Origin: Rhodobacter huangdaonensis
GTDB taxonomy: Bacteria > Pseudomonadota > Alphaproteobacteria > Rhodobacterales > Rhodobacteraceae
Assembly (NCBI RefSeq): GCF_004022465.1
Contig: NZ_SAVA01000004.1
Coordinates: 62,001 to 126,000 of the forward strand
DNA: 64,000 bases
Direction: 5' to 3'
In this document: piece after piece, positions 1 to 8,237 of the stretch
Numbering within the stretch: position 1 is the first letter of the stretch
How the letters are laid out: each line of letters begins with the position of its first letter
Translations under genes and position numbers: made by a program
The notes under the pieces: model-generated
The model's input: the letters and a program-made list of their open reading frames with translations, nothing else
Databases searched by the model: none
Told to the model about the DNA's origin: nothing

Positions 1-1253
1 TGCACCTTGGCGGTGGGCTCGGCGAGCGCCTCGAGCCGGGCGTCGAGCTTCCAGCCATCCGAGGTGGCGCTGTCATAGGCGAGCGAGACGGTGCCCTTTT
101 GCAGCATCGTCTGTCCGCCCGAGACCGGCAGAAGCACCGGCGCGCCCGAGGCAAGGCCGAGCTTTGCCGTCAGGTCGAAGCGCGCGGGCAGGCCCGAGGG
201 CAGCAGGTCGAGCTGCCCCGACAGGCTGAGTGCCTCGCTGTCGACGCTGAGGCTGGTCAGGCTGAGCGCGCCGCTGGGCGCCCGCTCGCCCGCGACCGAG
301 ATCGCGCTCTGGGTGCCGAAGAAGTCGTGGTATTCGGGCGGCAGCAGCGGCGTGATGTCGCCGCCCAGAAGCGCGCGGAAACCCTGCACCGGGGCACTGC
401 CCGCGGGCGCGCCCTTCGGCACCGATGCGGTCAGCGTCACCTTGCCGGTCAGCCGCGGCGCGCCCTCGGTGCTGAGCACGGTGTCGGCGCTGAACGCATC
501 GAGCGTGCCCGAGCCGGCGACGGCCAGCGTCAGTGCCGGGGTGCCGGGCAGGCCCGCCAGTTTCGAGACGATCCCGTCCTTGCCCTCGTCGACAAGCAGG
601 TCGATCGAAAGCGCGCGGCTGGCATTCGCAAAGCTGCCGTTGAACGAGACCTTGCCCTTCGGCCCGCCGCTGCGGGTGATGTCGAGTTTCGCGCTGCCCT
701 CGCCGCCCGCAAGCGACATCGCGCCGTTCACCGCAAGCGTGACCTCCTCGCCCAGAACCGGCGCGCCGAGCACCACCTTTTGCGCCTTCAGCGCGCCGAT
801 CTCGACCGAGACCGGCAGTTCCGGCAGCGAGAAGGGCTTGGCCTCGGGGCTGGGCGCGCTGCTTGCGGCCGCGACCGGCAGGCGGGGCAGGTCGATCTCG
901 TCGGCCGACAGCTCGCCGATCTTGATCCGCCCGGTCAGGATCGCGGTGCGGTCCCAGGCGAGCGCGCCGTTGCGGATGGTCAGCCAGACCCCCTCGTCAT
1001 CGGCGATGGTCAGCGTGTCGAAGGTGGCACGCGAGGACAGCGCGCCCTTGAACCCCTCGAGCCGGATGGTGCGACCGGCGCCCGAGAGATTGTCCTCGAT
1101 CAGCCCGGTCAGATAGGAGCGGTCGCGCTCGGTCTGCTCGGCGGTGGGCTCGGCCGTGGCCTGCACCGTGGCCGGCGCGTCGGGAAGCGTCGCGTCCTGC
1201 GCGGTGGCGGCGAGCGGGGTGAGAAGCAGGAGGAGAAGAGCCAGAATGCGCAT
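1..1253 (-). CDS. tamB: TamB, translocation and assembly module subunit (3' end missing)
   Basis: Partial: the frame runs open off the left edge, leaving about 417 N-terminal residues of a protein usually over 1,000 residues long. TamB is an inner-membrane-anchored, periplasm-spanning beta-helical protein that works with TamA in outer-membrane protein insertion and lipid traffic. A signal anchor (MRILALLLLLLTPLAATA) is followed by repetitive beta-strand sequence rich in alternating Leu, Gly and Ser. The start ATG overlaps the tamA stop (TGATG at 1251-1255), so the two are probably translationally coupled. The identity rests mainly on this pairing and on the AsmA/TamB-like sequence character; the conserved C-terminal DUF490 domain lies outside the window. 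Confidence 0.88.
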   Translation of the reverse strand, partial: MRILALLLLLLTPLAATAQDATLPDAPATVQATAEPTAEQTERDRSYLTGLIEDNLSGAGRTIRLEGFKGALSSRATFDTLTIADDEGVWLTIRNGALAWDRTAILTGRIKIGELSADEIDLPRLPVAAASSAPSPEAKPFSLPELPVSVEIGALKAQKVVLGAPVLGEEVTLAVNGAMSLAGGEGSAKLDITRSGGPKGKVSFNGSFANASRALSIDLLVDEGKDGIVSKLAGLPGTPALTLAVAGSGTLDAFSADTVLSTEGAPRLTGKVTLTASVPKGAPAGSAPVQGFRALLGGDITPLLPPEYHDFFGTQSAISVAGERAPSGALSLTSLSVDSEALSLSGQLDLLPSGLPARFDLTAKLGLASGAPVLLPVSGGQTMLQKGTVSLAYDSATSDGWKLDARLEALAEPTAKV

Positions 1254-3049
1254 CAGAAGGCCTGCCCGATTCCGAGGTAGATCTGTGCCCCGTCGCCGGT
1301 GCTGCCGCTGACCGGCGCCGCGATGTCGAGCCGGATCGGCCCGATCGGGGTGTTGTAGCGCAGCCCGAGGCCCGCGCCCGACTGCCATTCGCCGCCGCTG
1401 AAATAGTCGTCGGCGCTGATGAAGCCCGCGTCATAGAAGGCGACGAGGCCGATCGTATCGGTGATGCCGGCGCGCAGCTCGCCCGAGACGCCGAGGAAGC
1501 GGGTGCCGCCGGTGCGCAGCGTGCCGCCCTCGAGCTCGTCGACGCCGAGCGATTCATAGGGCTGGCCGCGCACCGTGCCGCCGCCGCCCGAATAGAAGAG
1601 ATAGTCGCGCGGCGTCGCGGCCAGGCTTGGCCCGAAGACGCCGCCGATCTGCGCGCGCCCGGCCAGCACAAAGCGGTTGTCGGTGCCAAAGCCCTTGTAG
1701 GCGCGGAAATCGCCCTTCAGCTGCGCCCCCGATCCGGTGTCGCCAAGCCCGACGAAGGGGGTCAGCGCCACCATGCCGTAATAGCCCCTGGTGGCATTCG
1801 CGGCGACATCGCGGTTGTCCCAGGTGAGGGTGTTCGGGAAGGCGACCTGGCGGAAGATCGTCCGGCCGGAATCGTCGTTCACTTCCGACCACTGGTATTC
1901 GACCGCGCTTTCGCCGGTCAGCCGGTCGTTGAAGATATGCGACAGGCCGAAGCCGAGGGTAAAGGCGCGCTCGTCGTAATCCTCTTCGTAGGTCTTGGTG
2001 ATTTCCGAGACGACGAAGGCCGAGGTGTCGGGGGTGAAGGTGGCGGGCCGGTCGAGCCGGGCGCCAAGGGTGTAATCGGTGCCGCCGGTCGCACCGCCGA
2101 CGCCCGCGATCTCGGCGTCGATGCGCAGCTTCTCGCCGCCGCCGAAAAGGTTGCGGTGCAGCCAGTAGCCGTTCAGCGTGAGCCCGTCCGAGCTGGCAAT
2201 CTCGGCGCCGAAGCCCATCCGGCGCAGCTTTTCCTCGACCACGGCAAGCTCGACGTCGAGGCTGTTGTCGGGGCCGAGCTTGTCGGCCTCGGTCAGGGTG
2301 ACCGAGCTGAAGATGCCGGTGCGACGCAGCCGGGTGCGGACCTTGTCCATCTTCTCGGGCGCGTATCTCTCGCCGGTGGGGAAGCCGGCGATCTCGACCA
2401 GACGCTTGCTGCGCAGCCGCTTGTTGCCCGAGGTGTGCAGGTCGCCGAAATGCACCACCGGGCCGGGGGCGAGGGTGACATCGGCGGCCAGCGTGTTGGC
2501 CCGGTGATCGGCGATGATCTTCTGCCCGGCGACCGCGGCCTTGGCGTGGCCGGCCTCGCGCCAGCCGGCGACGCCTGCGGTTGCCGCCTCGACGATCAGG
2601 CCCGATCGGGCGGTGGCGCCGATCCGGTAGTCCTTCGGCAGCTGGGTGCCGGGGGCGACCGGCGCGATCGCCGCCTCAGCGAAGACGAAGCGCGGGCCGG
2701 GCTCGATCGTCAGCTCGATCTGGCCGATCCGGGCCGGCGCGTCCATCGGCGCGATCGCCGCCGCCTCGTGCCCATCGATGCGGATCGAGATCGTGCCGGA
2801 GTAATAGCCATGATCGTAGAGCACCCCCAGAAGACGGGCGTAATCGGCCCGTGCCGAGGCAAAAAGATCTTGTGCGTTCGGGGACTTGGCCGCCCCCGCC
2901 TCGCGCGAGAGAGAGGCGTTCTGCAATGTCGTGCGCAGCGCCTCGTCGGCACCCGGTGTGATGAAACTGACCAGATCCGCGGCATGGGCAGGCCCGGCCA
3001 GAACCGAGGCCGCGAGAATGGCGGAAAACACGAATTGCGGACGACGCAC
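1253..3049 (-). CDS. tamA: TamA, outer-membrane BamA-family protein
   Basis: 598 residues. GTG start chosen because it has GGGAG 7 bases upstream and opens a clear signal peptide (residues 1-23, ending AGPAHA). POTRA-like modules follow in about residues 30-270, for example LHTSGNKRLRSKRLVEIAGF, then a 16-strand-type beta-barrel ending in the aromatic C-terminus GIGQAF expected for BAM recognition. TamA is the Omp85-family outer-membrane half of the TAM complex. The conserved barrel motif region (GGTVRGQPYES) is present, resembling the Omp85 VRGY/F loop. It is transcribed ahead of tamB with a 1-base overlap. Confidence 0.93.
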   Translation of the reverse strand: MRRPQFVFSAILAASVLAGPAHAADLVSFITPGADEALRTTLQNASLSREAGAAKSPNAQDLFASARADYARLLGVLYDHGYYSGTISIRIDGHEAAAIAPMDAPARIGQIELTIEPGPRFVFAEAAIAPVAPGTQLPKDYRIGATARSGLIVEAATAGVAGWREAGHAKAAVAGQKIIADHRANTLAADVTLAPGPVVHFGDLHTSGNKRLRSKRLVEIAGFPTGERYAPEKMDKVRTRLRRTGIFSSVTLTEADKLGPDNSLDVELAVVEEKLRRMGFGAEIASSDGLTLNGYWLHRNLFGGGEKLRIDAEIAGVGGATGGTDYTLGARLDRPATFTPDTSAFVVSEITKTYEEDYDERAFTLGFGLSHIFNDRLTGESAVEYQWSEVNDDSGRTIFRQVAFPNTLTWDNRDVAANATRGYYGMVALTPFVGLGDTGSGAQLKGDFRAYKGFGTDNRFVLAGRAQIGGVFGPSLAATPRDYLFYSGGGGTVRGQPYESLGVDELEGGTLRTGGTRFLGVSGELRAGITDTIGLVAFYDAGFISADDYFSGGEWQSGAGLGLRYNTPIGPIRLDIAAPVSGSTGDGAQIYLGIGQAF

Positions 3050-3128
3050 AGAAACACTCCCATCACAGTGTTTCCAAGATGCAGGATTGGCCGCCGAATG
3101 CCCAGAGCCGGCACCGCGATCGCATGGG

Positions 3129-3152
3129 TTTTTCCGGCCCTCGGCGGAAAAT
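3129..3152 (-). terminator. Weak hairpin downstream of idi
   Basis: Seven-base stem TTTTCCG (3130-3136) and CGGAAAA (3145-3151) with an 8-base loop, 14 bases past the idi stop. The A/T-rich stem ends give a short T run on the minus strand. It may serve as a weak terminator ahead of tamA. Confidence 0.35.
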
Positions 3153-3165
3153 TGACCGCGGGCGC

Positions 3166-3696
3166 TCAGCCGCGGGTCAGCGCGCCGAAGATCCGGTCCA
3201 TATGCTCGGCGAGGTAGATCGCCAGCCATTTCGAGAACCGCTCGGGGTGGCGGCGGACCTCGGCGGCAAGGTCATAAAGCCCGATCCAGCGCACCTCGGC
3301 CACCTCCTCGGGGGTCGGGGTGACGGTCATGCCGGGGCGGGCATAGGCTAGGTAGATGTCCACCACCTCGTGCTCGATCAGCCCGTTGCCGACCTCGGCG
3401 CGGTATTCGAGCCGGTCGGCATGGGCGGGATAAAGCCCGGTGATGCCCAGCTCCTCGTTCAGCCGGCGCAGGGCGCAGTGCTCGGGCCGCTCGTTCCACT
3501 GCGGATGGGTGCAGCAGGTGTTCGCCCACAGCCCGGGCGAGTGATATTTCGTCTCGGCGCGGCGCTGGATCAGCACCTTGTCGCCGTCGAGCACGAAGAC
3601 AGACACCGCCGGATGGCGCAGCCCGCGACGGTGCACCTCCATCTTGTCCATGGGGATCAGCCGGTCGCCGACCCAGGCGGGGATCTCGTCGCTCAT
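3166..3696 (-). CDS. idi: Isopentenyl-diphosphate delta-isomerase, type I
   Basis: 176 residues, a normal length for the Nudix-fold type I enzyme that interconverts IPP and DMAPP in isoprenoid synthesis (cytoplasmic; carotenoid, bacteriochlorophyll and quinone precursors). The catalytic cysteine motif is NTCCTHP at 59-65 (Cys62 aligns with E. coli Cys67) and the metal and acid motif is LIEHEV at 106-111 (Glu108, Glu110). The Nudix-box-like helix ALRRLNEELGI lies near 75-85. It stands between tamA and secB rather than inside a photosynthesis gene cluster as in some Rhodobacter genomes. Its 3' end is followed by a weak hairpin (3129-3152). Confidence 0.96.
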   Translation of the reverse strand: MSDEIPAWVGDRLIPMDKMEVHRRGLRHPAVSVFVLDGDKVLIQRRAETKYHSPGLWANTCCTHPQWNERPEHCALRRLNEELGITGLYPAHADRLEYRAEVGNGLIEHEVVDIYLAYARPGMTVTPTPEEVAEVRWIGLYDLAAEVRRHPERFSKWLAIYLAEHMDRIFGALTRG

Positions 3697-3710
3697 CGCA
3701 CTCCTGCGGG

Positions 3711-3746
3711 AAATGGAAACGCCGCCGCAGAATGCCCGCGGCGGCG
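3711..3746 (-). terminator. Rho-independent-like terminator after secB
   Basis: Perfect 9-bp GC stem at 3720-3728 and 3738-3746 with a 9-base loop. Read on the minus strand it is followed by TTTCCATTT. It lies 60 bases past the secB stop and just before idi, so it should separate these two minus-strand genes. Confidence 0.6.
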
Positions 3747-3806
3747 CCTGATGTCATCGGGTCACGGTGCCGCTGAGGCAGCGTGCCGCGGCCCGGATGG
3801 ATGGGG

Positions 3807-4310
3807 TCAGGATACGTGGGCGGGCGCTTCGGCCGCCTGCGCCTCGGCCCGGCGGGCGAGCTCGGCGCGGTAGAGCGCGACGAAGTCGATCGGCTCGAGG
3901 TTGAAGGGCGGGAAGCCGCCGTCGCGGGTCACGTCCGAGACGATCCGCCGCACATAGGGGAACAGCTGACGCGGGCATTCGATCAGCAGGAAGGGGTGCA
4001 TCTGCTCTTCCGGCACGCCTTCGATGTGGAAGATGCCGCCGTAATCTACCTCGAGCAGGTAAAGCGGCGTGTTGTTCGCCTTGTTGGTGGCGGTGATCTT
4101 CAGCTTCACCATCACCTCGAACTGATGCTCGACCGAGCGCTTGCGGGCGTCGAGGCTGACCTGCACCTGCATCTCGGGCTGCACGTCGTTGCTTTGCAGC
4201 CCCTTGAGCGCCACCGCGTTCTCGAAGGACATGTCGCGCACGAACTGCGCGAGGATGCTCATTTTCATCTGCGGCGCTTCGGGCGCGGCGCCGTTCGTCT
4301 GCTGGGTCAT
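3807..4310 (-). CDS. secB: SecB, protein-export chaperone
   Basis: 167 residues with the typical SecB core (ILAQFVRDMSFENA, LLEVDYGGIFHIEGV, CPRQLFPYVRRIVSDVTRDG). SecB is a cytoplasmic tetramer that keeps preproteins unfolded and delivers them to SecA. The start MTQQTNG was chosen over an in-frame Met four codons upstream because GGAGG sits 5 bases before it. A C-terminal Ala/Glu-rich tail is usual in alphaproteobacteria. It is the first gene of a minus-strand unit and is followed by a strong hairpin. Confidence 0.96.
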   Translation of the reverse strand: MTQQTNGAAPEAPQMKMSILAQFVRDMSFENAVALKGLQSNDVQPEMQVQVSLDARKRSVEHQFEVMVKLKITATNKANNTPLYLLEVDYGGIFHIEGVPEEQMHPFLLIECPRQLFPYVRRIVSDVTRDGGFPPFNLEPIDFVALYRAELARRAEAQAAEAPAHVS

Positions 4311-4362
4311 AGGTCCCTCCACACTCTGTCTGCGCCGGGTGTAGCATCCCGGCCCGCGCGTC

Positions 4363-4863
4363 TCAATGGCGCGTCCAGCCCGAAGGGCCGCGCGGCGGCA
4401 GGTTCGTGGGGTCGATCTCGTGGAAATCGCCGTCGATCACGCCGGGGCCGGGGGGGCGCCGGCCGAAATCCTCGGTCCCGAAGCCGCGGGTCGCGCCGCC
4501 CATCGAGAAGCTCGCCACCTGCACCCGCCTCGACAGCCAGCGCAGCACGGCGTCGCGCACCGGCGGGATCAGCAGCAAAAGCCCGCAGGCATCGGTGAAG
4601 AACCCGGGCGTCAGCAACAGCGCCCCGGCGAAGAGGATCATCGCGCCATGGGCAAGCGGTGCCGTCGGATCGCCGAGTTCCGCCATCGAGCGGCGCAGGT
4701 CCGCCATTGCCCGCGCCCCCTGGCTGCGCACCAGCGCCGTGCCCAGCATCGCGGTGAGCACCACGATCGCCAGCGTCGGCCACAGTCCGATCAGCCCGCC
4801 GACGCGGATGAACAGCGCAATCTCGATCACGGGCACGGCCAGGAAGGCCAGAAAGATCCACAT
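4363..4863 (-). CDS. fxsA: FxsA-family inner-membrane protein
   Basis: 166 residues. Three to four hydrophobic segments fall within the first 110 residues (MWIFLAFLAVPVIEIALFI, then LWPTLAIVVLTAMLGTALV, then the LLLTPGFFTDACGLLLLIPP signature typical of FxsA), followed by a Gly/Pro-rich cytoplasmic tail. In E. coli FxsA overproduction relieves phage T7 exclusion by F; the native role is unknown. It ends 52 bases before secB and starts back-to-back with the Tim44-like gene. Confidence 0.9.
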   Translation of the reverse strand: MWIFLAFLAVPVIEIALFIRVGGLIGLWPTLAIVVLTAMLGTALVRSQGARAMADLRRSMAELGDPTAPLAHGAMILFAGALLLTPGFFTDACGLLLLIPPVRDAVLRWLSRRVQVASFSMGGATRGFGTEDFGRRPPGPGVIDGDFHEIDPTNLPPRGPSGWTRH

Positions 4864-4957
4864 ATTCCACTCCTTGGGCGCCGGTGGACTTGATCGCGCC
4901 CGTAGCCTACATAAGTGGGGAGAGCGAATTTACAAACCTGCCGCGAAACGGAACCTC

Positions 4958-5617
4958 ATGTCGAACGCCGTCATCCAGCTTATCGTCCTCGCCGGGATCG
5001 CGATTTTCCTGATCCTGCGGCTGAAGAACGTGCTTGGCACGCGCGACGGGTTCGAAAAGCCGATCGTGCCGCTCGAGGCGCCCGAGCCGGCCGAGCGCCG
5101 CGCCTTCGAGGTGATCGAGGGCGGCCCCGACCGCGACATCATCGACCATGTGCCCGAGGGTTCGGATGCCGCCGTGGCGCTGGCGCAGATGAAGCGGCTC
5201 GAACCCGATTTCAGCGTGGCCGAGTTCCTCAAGGGTGCGCGCGGTGCCTATGAGATGATCGTGATGGCGTTCGAGACCGGCGATCTGGACAAGGTGCGCC
5301 CCTTCCTGTCGCCCGACGTCTTCGATGCCTTCAACGGGGCGGTGCAGGACCGCGCCGCCCGCGGGCTTGAGGTGCAGGCGGAATTCGTCGGCCTGCGGGA
5401 GCTCGTGCTGAGCGAGGCGAGCTTCGATCCCGCCACGCAGGAGGCGGAAATCACCGTGCGCTTCGGCGGCGAGCTGATCTCGGCGGCGCGTGATGCCACG
5501 GGCACTGTGGTCGAGGGCGATCCGCGGGCGCCGCGCAAGCAGCGCGACGTCTGGACCTTTGCGCGCAAGATGGGCAGCGCCGACCCGAACTGGCAGCTTG
5601 TGGCGACGGGCGGCTGA
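4958..5617 (+). CDS. Tim44-domain membrane-anchored protein
   Basis: 219 residues. One N-terminal transmembrane helix (about residues 4-22, VIQLIVLAGIAIFLILRLKN) is followed by a linker and a C-terminal Tim44/MBA1-type domain (about 85-215). Bacterial members of this family are described as single-pass proteins related to the mitochondrial import motor Tim44. The start is the first Met before the transmembrane helix. It is followed three bases later by mltA and so heads a plus-strand unit with mltA and the Smr gene. Function in this organism is inferred only from the family. Confidence 0.85.
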   Translation: MSNAVIQLIVLAGIAIFLILRLKNVLGTRDGFEKPIVPLEAPEPAERRAFEVIEGGPDRDIIDHVPEGSDAAVALAQMKRLEPDFSVAEFLKGARGAYEMIVMAFETGDLDKVRPFLSPDVFDAFNGAVQDRAARGLEVQAEFVGLRELVLSEASFDPATQEAEITVRFGGELISAARDATGTVVEGDPRAPRKQRDVWTFARKMGSADPNWQLVATGG

Positions 5618-5620
5618 ACC

Positions 5621-6493
5621 ATGCGCCCGCTCGACTGGGCAGAGATTCCCGGCTGGGACGAAGACGATCACGCCGCCGCACGGGCGGCGTTTTGCGTGAC
5701 GGGCGATGCGCCCGCAGGCGATGCCCGGACCTGGTTCGAGGCGGCTTTCGAGCCGGTCGAGGTGACCGATCCGGGGGCTGCGCATTTCACCGGCTATTAC
5801 GAACCCGAACTGCCCGCCGCGCGCGTGCGCTCGGCCCGCTTTCCGGCGCCGCTTTACGCGCTGCCCGCCGGGTTCGACTTTGCCCGCCCCTGGGCGAGCC
5901 GGGCCGAGATCGTCGCGGGCGAGCTGCTGGCGGGCTATGAGATCGCCTTCGTCGACAGCGCGATCGAGGCATTTCTCGCGCAGGTGCAGGGCTCGGTGCG
6001 GCTGCGGCTTGAGGAGGGCGGCACGCTGCGCCTCGGCTTTGCCGGCAAGAACGGCCATCCCTATCGCTCGATCGGGGCCGAGCTGGTGGCGCGCGGCGTG
6101 GCGCCGGTGGCCGAGATGACGCCCGACCGCATCCGCCGCTGGTGCGCGGAAAACCCGCGCGCGGTTCAGGATCTGCTGAACACCAACCCGTCCTTCGTGT
6201 TCTTCCGCCTGCTCGACCTGCCCGAGGGCAGCGGCCCGATCGGCGCCATGGGCGAGCCGGTGACGGCCGGACGCAGCCTGGCCGTCGATCCGGAGGTGAT
6301 CCCGCTTGGCAGCCCGGTCTGGGTCGATTGCCCGGGTTTCGGCCGGCGGCTGATGGTGGCGCAGGACACCGGCTCGGCGATCCGCGGCGCGGGGCGCGGC
6401 GATCTGTTCCTCGGCTCGGGGGCCGAGGCCGGGCGACAGGCCGGCGCGCTCAACACCCGCGGGCGGATGATCTGGCTGCGGAGGCGGGGATGA
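5621..6493 (+). CDS. mltA: MltA-type murein lytic transglycosylase
   Basis: 290 residues. The MltA domain (FTGYYEPELPA near 57-67, through residue 160) and the C-terminal 3D domain with DTGSAIRGAGRGD are both present; Asp261 in RGD is the likely equivalent of the E. coli catalytic Asp308. The enzyme cleaves the MurNAc-GlcNAc bond with formation of 1,6-anhydroMurNAc. Oddly, no signal peptide or lipobox exists at the N-terminus (MRPLDWAEIPGWDEDD). The upstream gene's stop lies in the same frame two codons before the ATG, so the gene cannot be extended upstream. Its 3' end overlaps the Smr gene as ATGA. Confidence 0.92.
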   Translation: MRPLDWAEIPGWDEDDHAAARAAFCVTGDAPAGDARTWFEAAFEPVEVTDPGAAHFTGYYEPELPAARVRSARFPAPLYALPAGFDFARPWASRAEIVAGELLAGYEIAFVDSAIEAFLAQVQGSVRLRLEEGGTLRLGFAGKNGHPYRSIGAELVARGVAPVAEMTPDRIRRWCAENPRAVQDLLNTNPSFVFFRLLDLPEGSGPIGAMGEPVTAGRSLAVDPEVIPLGSPVWVDCPGFGRRLMVAQDTGSAIRGAGRGDLFLGSGAEAGRQAGALNTRGRMIWLRRRG

Positions 6494-7092
6494 AACGGCG
6501 CCGCAAGCTGAGTTCGGAAGAGCGCGAGCTGTGGGACAAGGTCGCGGCCTCGGCCCGGGCGATGCACTCGAAACAGCCAAAACAGGCAGAAACAGAGCCT
6601 GTTTTGCCGCCCGTTCCCGTCACGCCGCCACCGCCGAAGCCGCCGCGGGTCGAGGCGAAGGCCTTCCGTCTTGGCCAGAAGGCTGCGCCGCCGCTCCACA
6701 GCCATGACCTCGCCCCCAGCATCGGCGAGCATCTGGCGCGGCAGCCGGTGGTGATGGACCGCAAGGCGCACCGCGCCATGACCCGCGGCAAGCTCGAGCC
6801 CGAGGCGCGGATTGACCTGCACGGGATGACGCTGGCCGAGGCGCATCCGGAACTCATCCATTTCGTCCTCAGCGCCGCCGACCGCGGCTGCCGGCTGATC
6901 CTGGTCATCACCGGCAAGGGCAAGCGCGGCCTCGACGAGGGGCCGATCCCGCAGCGCATGGGGGTGCTGCGTCACCAGGTGCCGCACTGGCTGCGGCTGC
7001 CGCCCCTGGGCGCGGTGGTGATGCAGGTGAGCGAGGCGCATCTGAAGCACGGCGGCTCGGGCGCCTATTACATCTATCTGCGCCGCCGCTAG
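6490..7092 (+). CDS. Smr-domain protein
   Basis: 200 residues. A basic N-terminus (MKRRRKLSSEE) and a Pro-rich linker (about 38-55) precede a C-terminal Smr domain (about 105-200) with the hallmark DLHGMTLAEA at 109-118 and ITGKGKRG at 140-147. Smr domains are related to MutS2 C-termini and often have RNA or DNA nicking-endonuclease activity; stand-alone alphaproteobacterial copies are uncharacterised. Start coupled to the mltA stop (ATGA). The last four bases overlap the convergent lipoprotein gene. Confidence 0.9.
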   Translation: MKRRRKLSSEERELWDKVAASARAMHSKQPKQAETEPVLPPVPVTPPPPKPPRVEAKAFRLGQKAAPPLHSHDLAPSIGEHLARQPVVMDRKAHRAMTRGKLEPEARIDLHGMTLAEAHPELIHFVLSAADRGCRLILVITGKGKRGLDEGPIPQRMGVLRHQVPHWLRLPPLGAVVMQVSEAHLKHGGSGAYYIYLRRR

Positions 7093-8180
7093 CCGCCGAT
7101 CGCCTCGACCGGCGTCAGGATCACCTGCTTGGCGTCCTGCACCGTCATCACCACCCCGGCAAGGAAGGTGGAATTGGCCGATTGCGCACTCTCGAGGATC
7201 TTCGCGAGGCGGCTGGAGCTGCGCAGAAGCTGGATCAGTGCCGGCGAATTGCCGATGTTGAAATGCCCCTCGCGGGTGTTGAAGGCGCCGGTTTCCACCA
7301 CCGTCACCTTCAGGTCGGCCAGCCGGTCGACGCCTGTCATGTTGCCAAGCCGGGCGCGCTCGCCGCTCAGCCGCGAGGACAGCAGCAGCGCCTTGTCCTT
7401 TTGCGAGGTGAAGATGATGAAGGGCTGCGGCAGCCGGCCGATGCGCTTCGCTTGCGCGCGGAACACGTCGACGTCGATGTCGGGCGAGATCAGCACCACG
7501 CCCGAGATCCGCGCCATCGTCTCGGCATCGCGGGAAATCGCCACCTGCCGCAGGGTTTCCATGCTGAGTGCGGCCCCCATCGAATGGGCGACGATCACGA
7601 TGTGACGGGCGCCGGCAAGGCGCAGATCGCGCAAGAGCGTCTCGAACCCGTCGCGGGCGAACAGCGCCGAGTCGCGGTCATAGGCATAGCCCATCACCTG
7701 CCCGCGCGAGGGCCAGGAGTAGTGCACCAGCACCCCGGGCAGGTCGAAATCCGCGCCGAGCTGGGCAAAGCGGTAAAGCCCTTCGGCGAAGTTCGTGTTG
7801 TAGCCATGCACGAAGACGATCGCCTCGTTGCCGTTTTGCGCGAGAGCGCGGTGCAGGTCGGTGCGGAAGGTGGCGGCGGTCGGATAGATCTTTGATCCGG
7901 CAACAAGGAAATCGCGCTTCGGGTCCGGTTTGCGCCCGGCTTGGGACACTTGCAGCTCACCTACGCGGCGCTCGGGAGGCACCGCCACGTCGAAGCGTGC
8001 AAGCGCCAGCGTCGGGCTGCGGGCAAAACCGAAATCCTGCCCGCTTTGCAGATCCTGGCCCCGGGTCGAGCCGACGAAGATCGGCCGCGCCGGCGCGGTG
8101 GGATCGGGTGCATAGGCGATTTCGGCGCGCGGCGCGCAGCCGGCAAGGGCGATGAGCAGGGCGAGGACAATCTTGCGCAC
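7089..8180 (-). CDS. Lipoprotein alpha/beta hydrolase (DUF900 family)
   Basis: 363 residues. Lipobox LAGC gives a lipidated Cys15, so the protein should sit in the periplasmic face of a membrane. The alpha/beta hydrolase fold is shown by the oxyanion strand VFVHGYNTN (122-130), characteristic of the DUF900 group, and by the nucleophile elbow AHSMGA with Ser200. The acid and His are expected near SPDIDVD and EGHFNIGNSP. Likely an esterase or lipase; substrate unknown. It precedes hslU on the opposite side of a 57-base gap but is on the same strand as hslVU, so it could be co-transcribed downstream of them. Confidence 0.87.
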   Translation of the reverse strand: MRKIVLALLIALAGCAPRAEIAYAPDPTAPARPIFVGSTRGQDLQSGQDFGFARSPTLALARFDVAVPPERRVGELQVSQAGRKPDPKRDFLVAGSKIYPTAATFRTDLHRALAQNGNEAIVFVHGYNTNFAEGLYRFAQLGADFDLPGVLVHYSWPSRGQVMGYAYDRDSALFARDGFETLLRDLRLAGARHIVIVAHSMGAALSMETLRQVAISRDAETMARISGVVLISPDIDVDVFRAQAKRIGRLPQPFIIFTSQKDKALLLSSRLSGERARLGNMTGVDRLADLKVTVVETGAFNTREGHFNIGNSPALIQLLRSSSRLAKILESAQSANSTFLAGVVMTVQDAKQVILTPVEAIGG

Positions 8181-8237
8181 GGGGCCTCCTTGGCTGCGCG
8201 CAAGATAGCAGATGCCGCCCGCTTCGCCAGCCGGACG

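Noticed and set aside
99..1280. Long plus-strand open frames opposite tamB.
   Set aside because: Low-complexity Arg/Ala/Gly translations; the minus strand encodes a coherent TamB N-terminus coupled to tamA.
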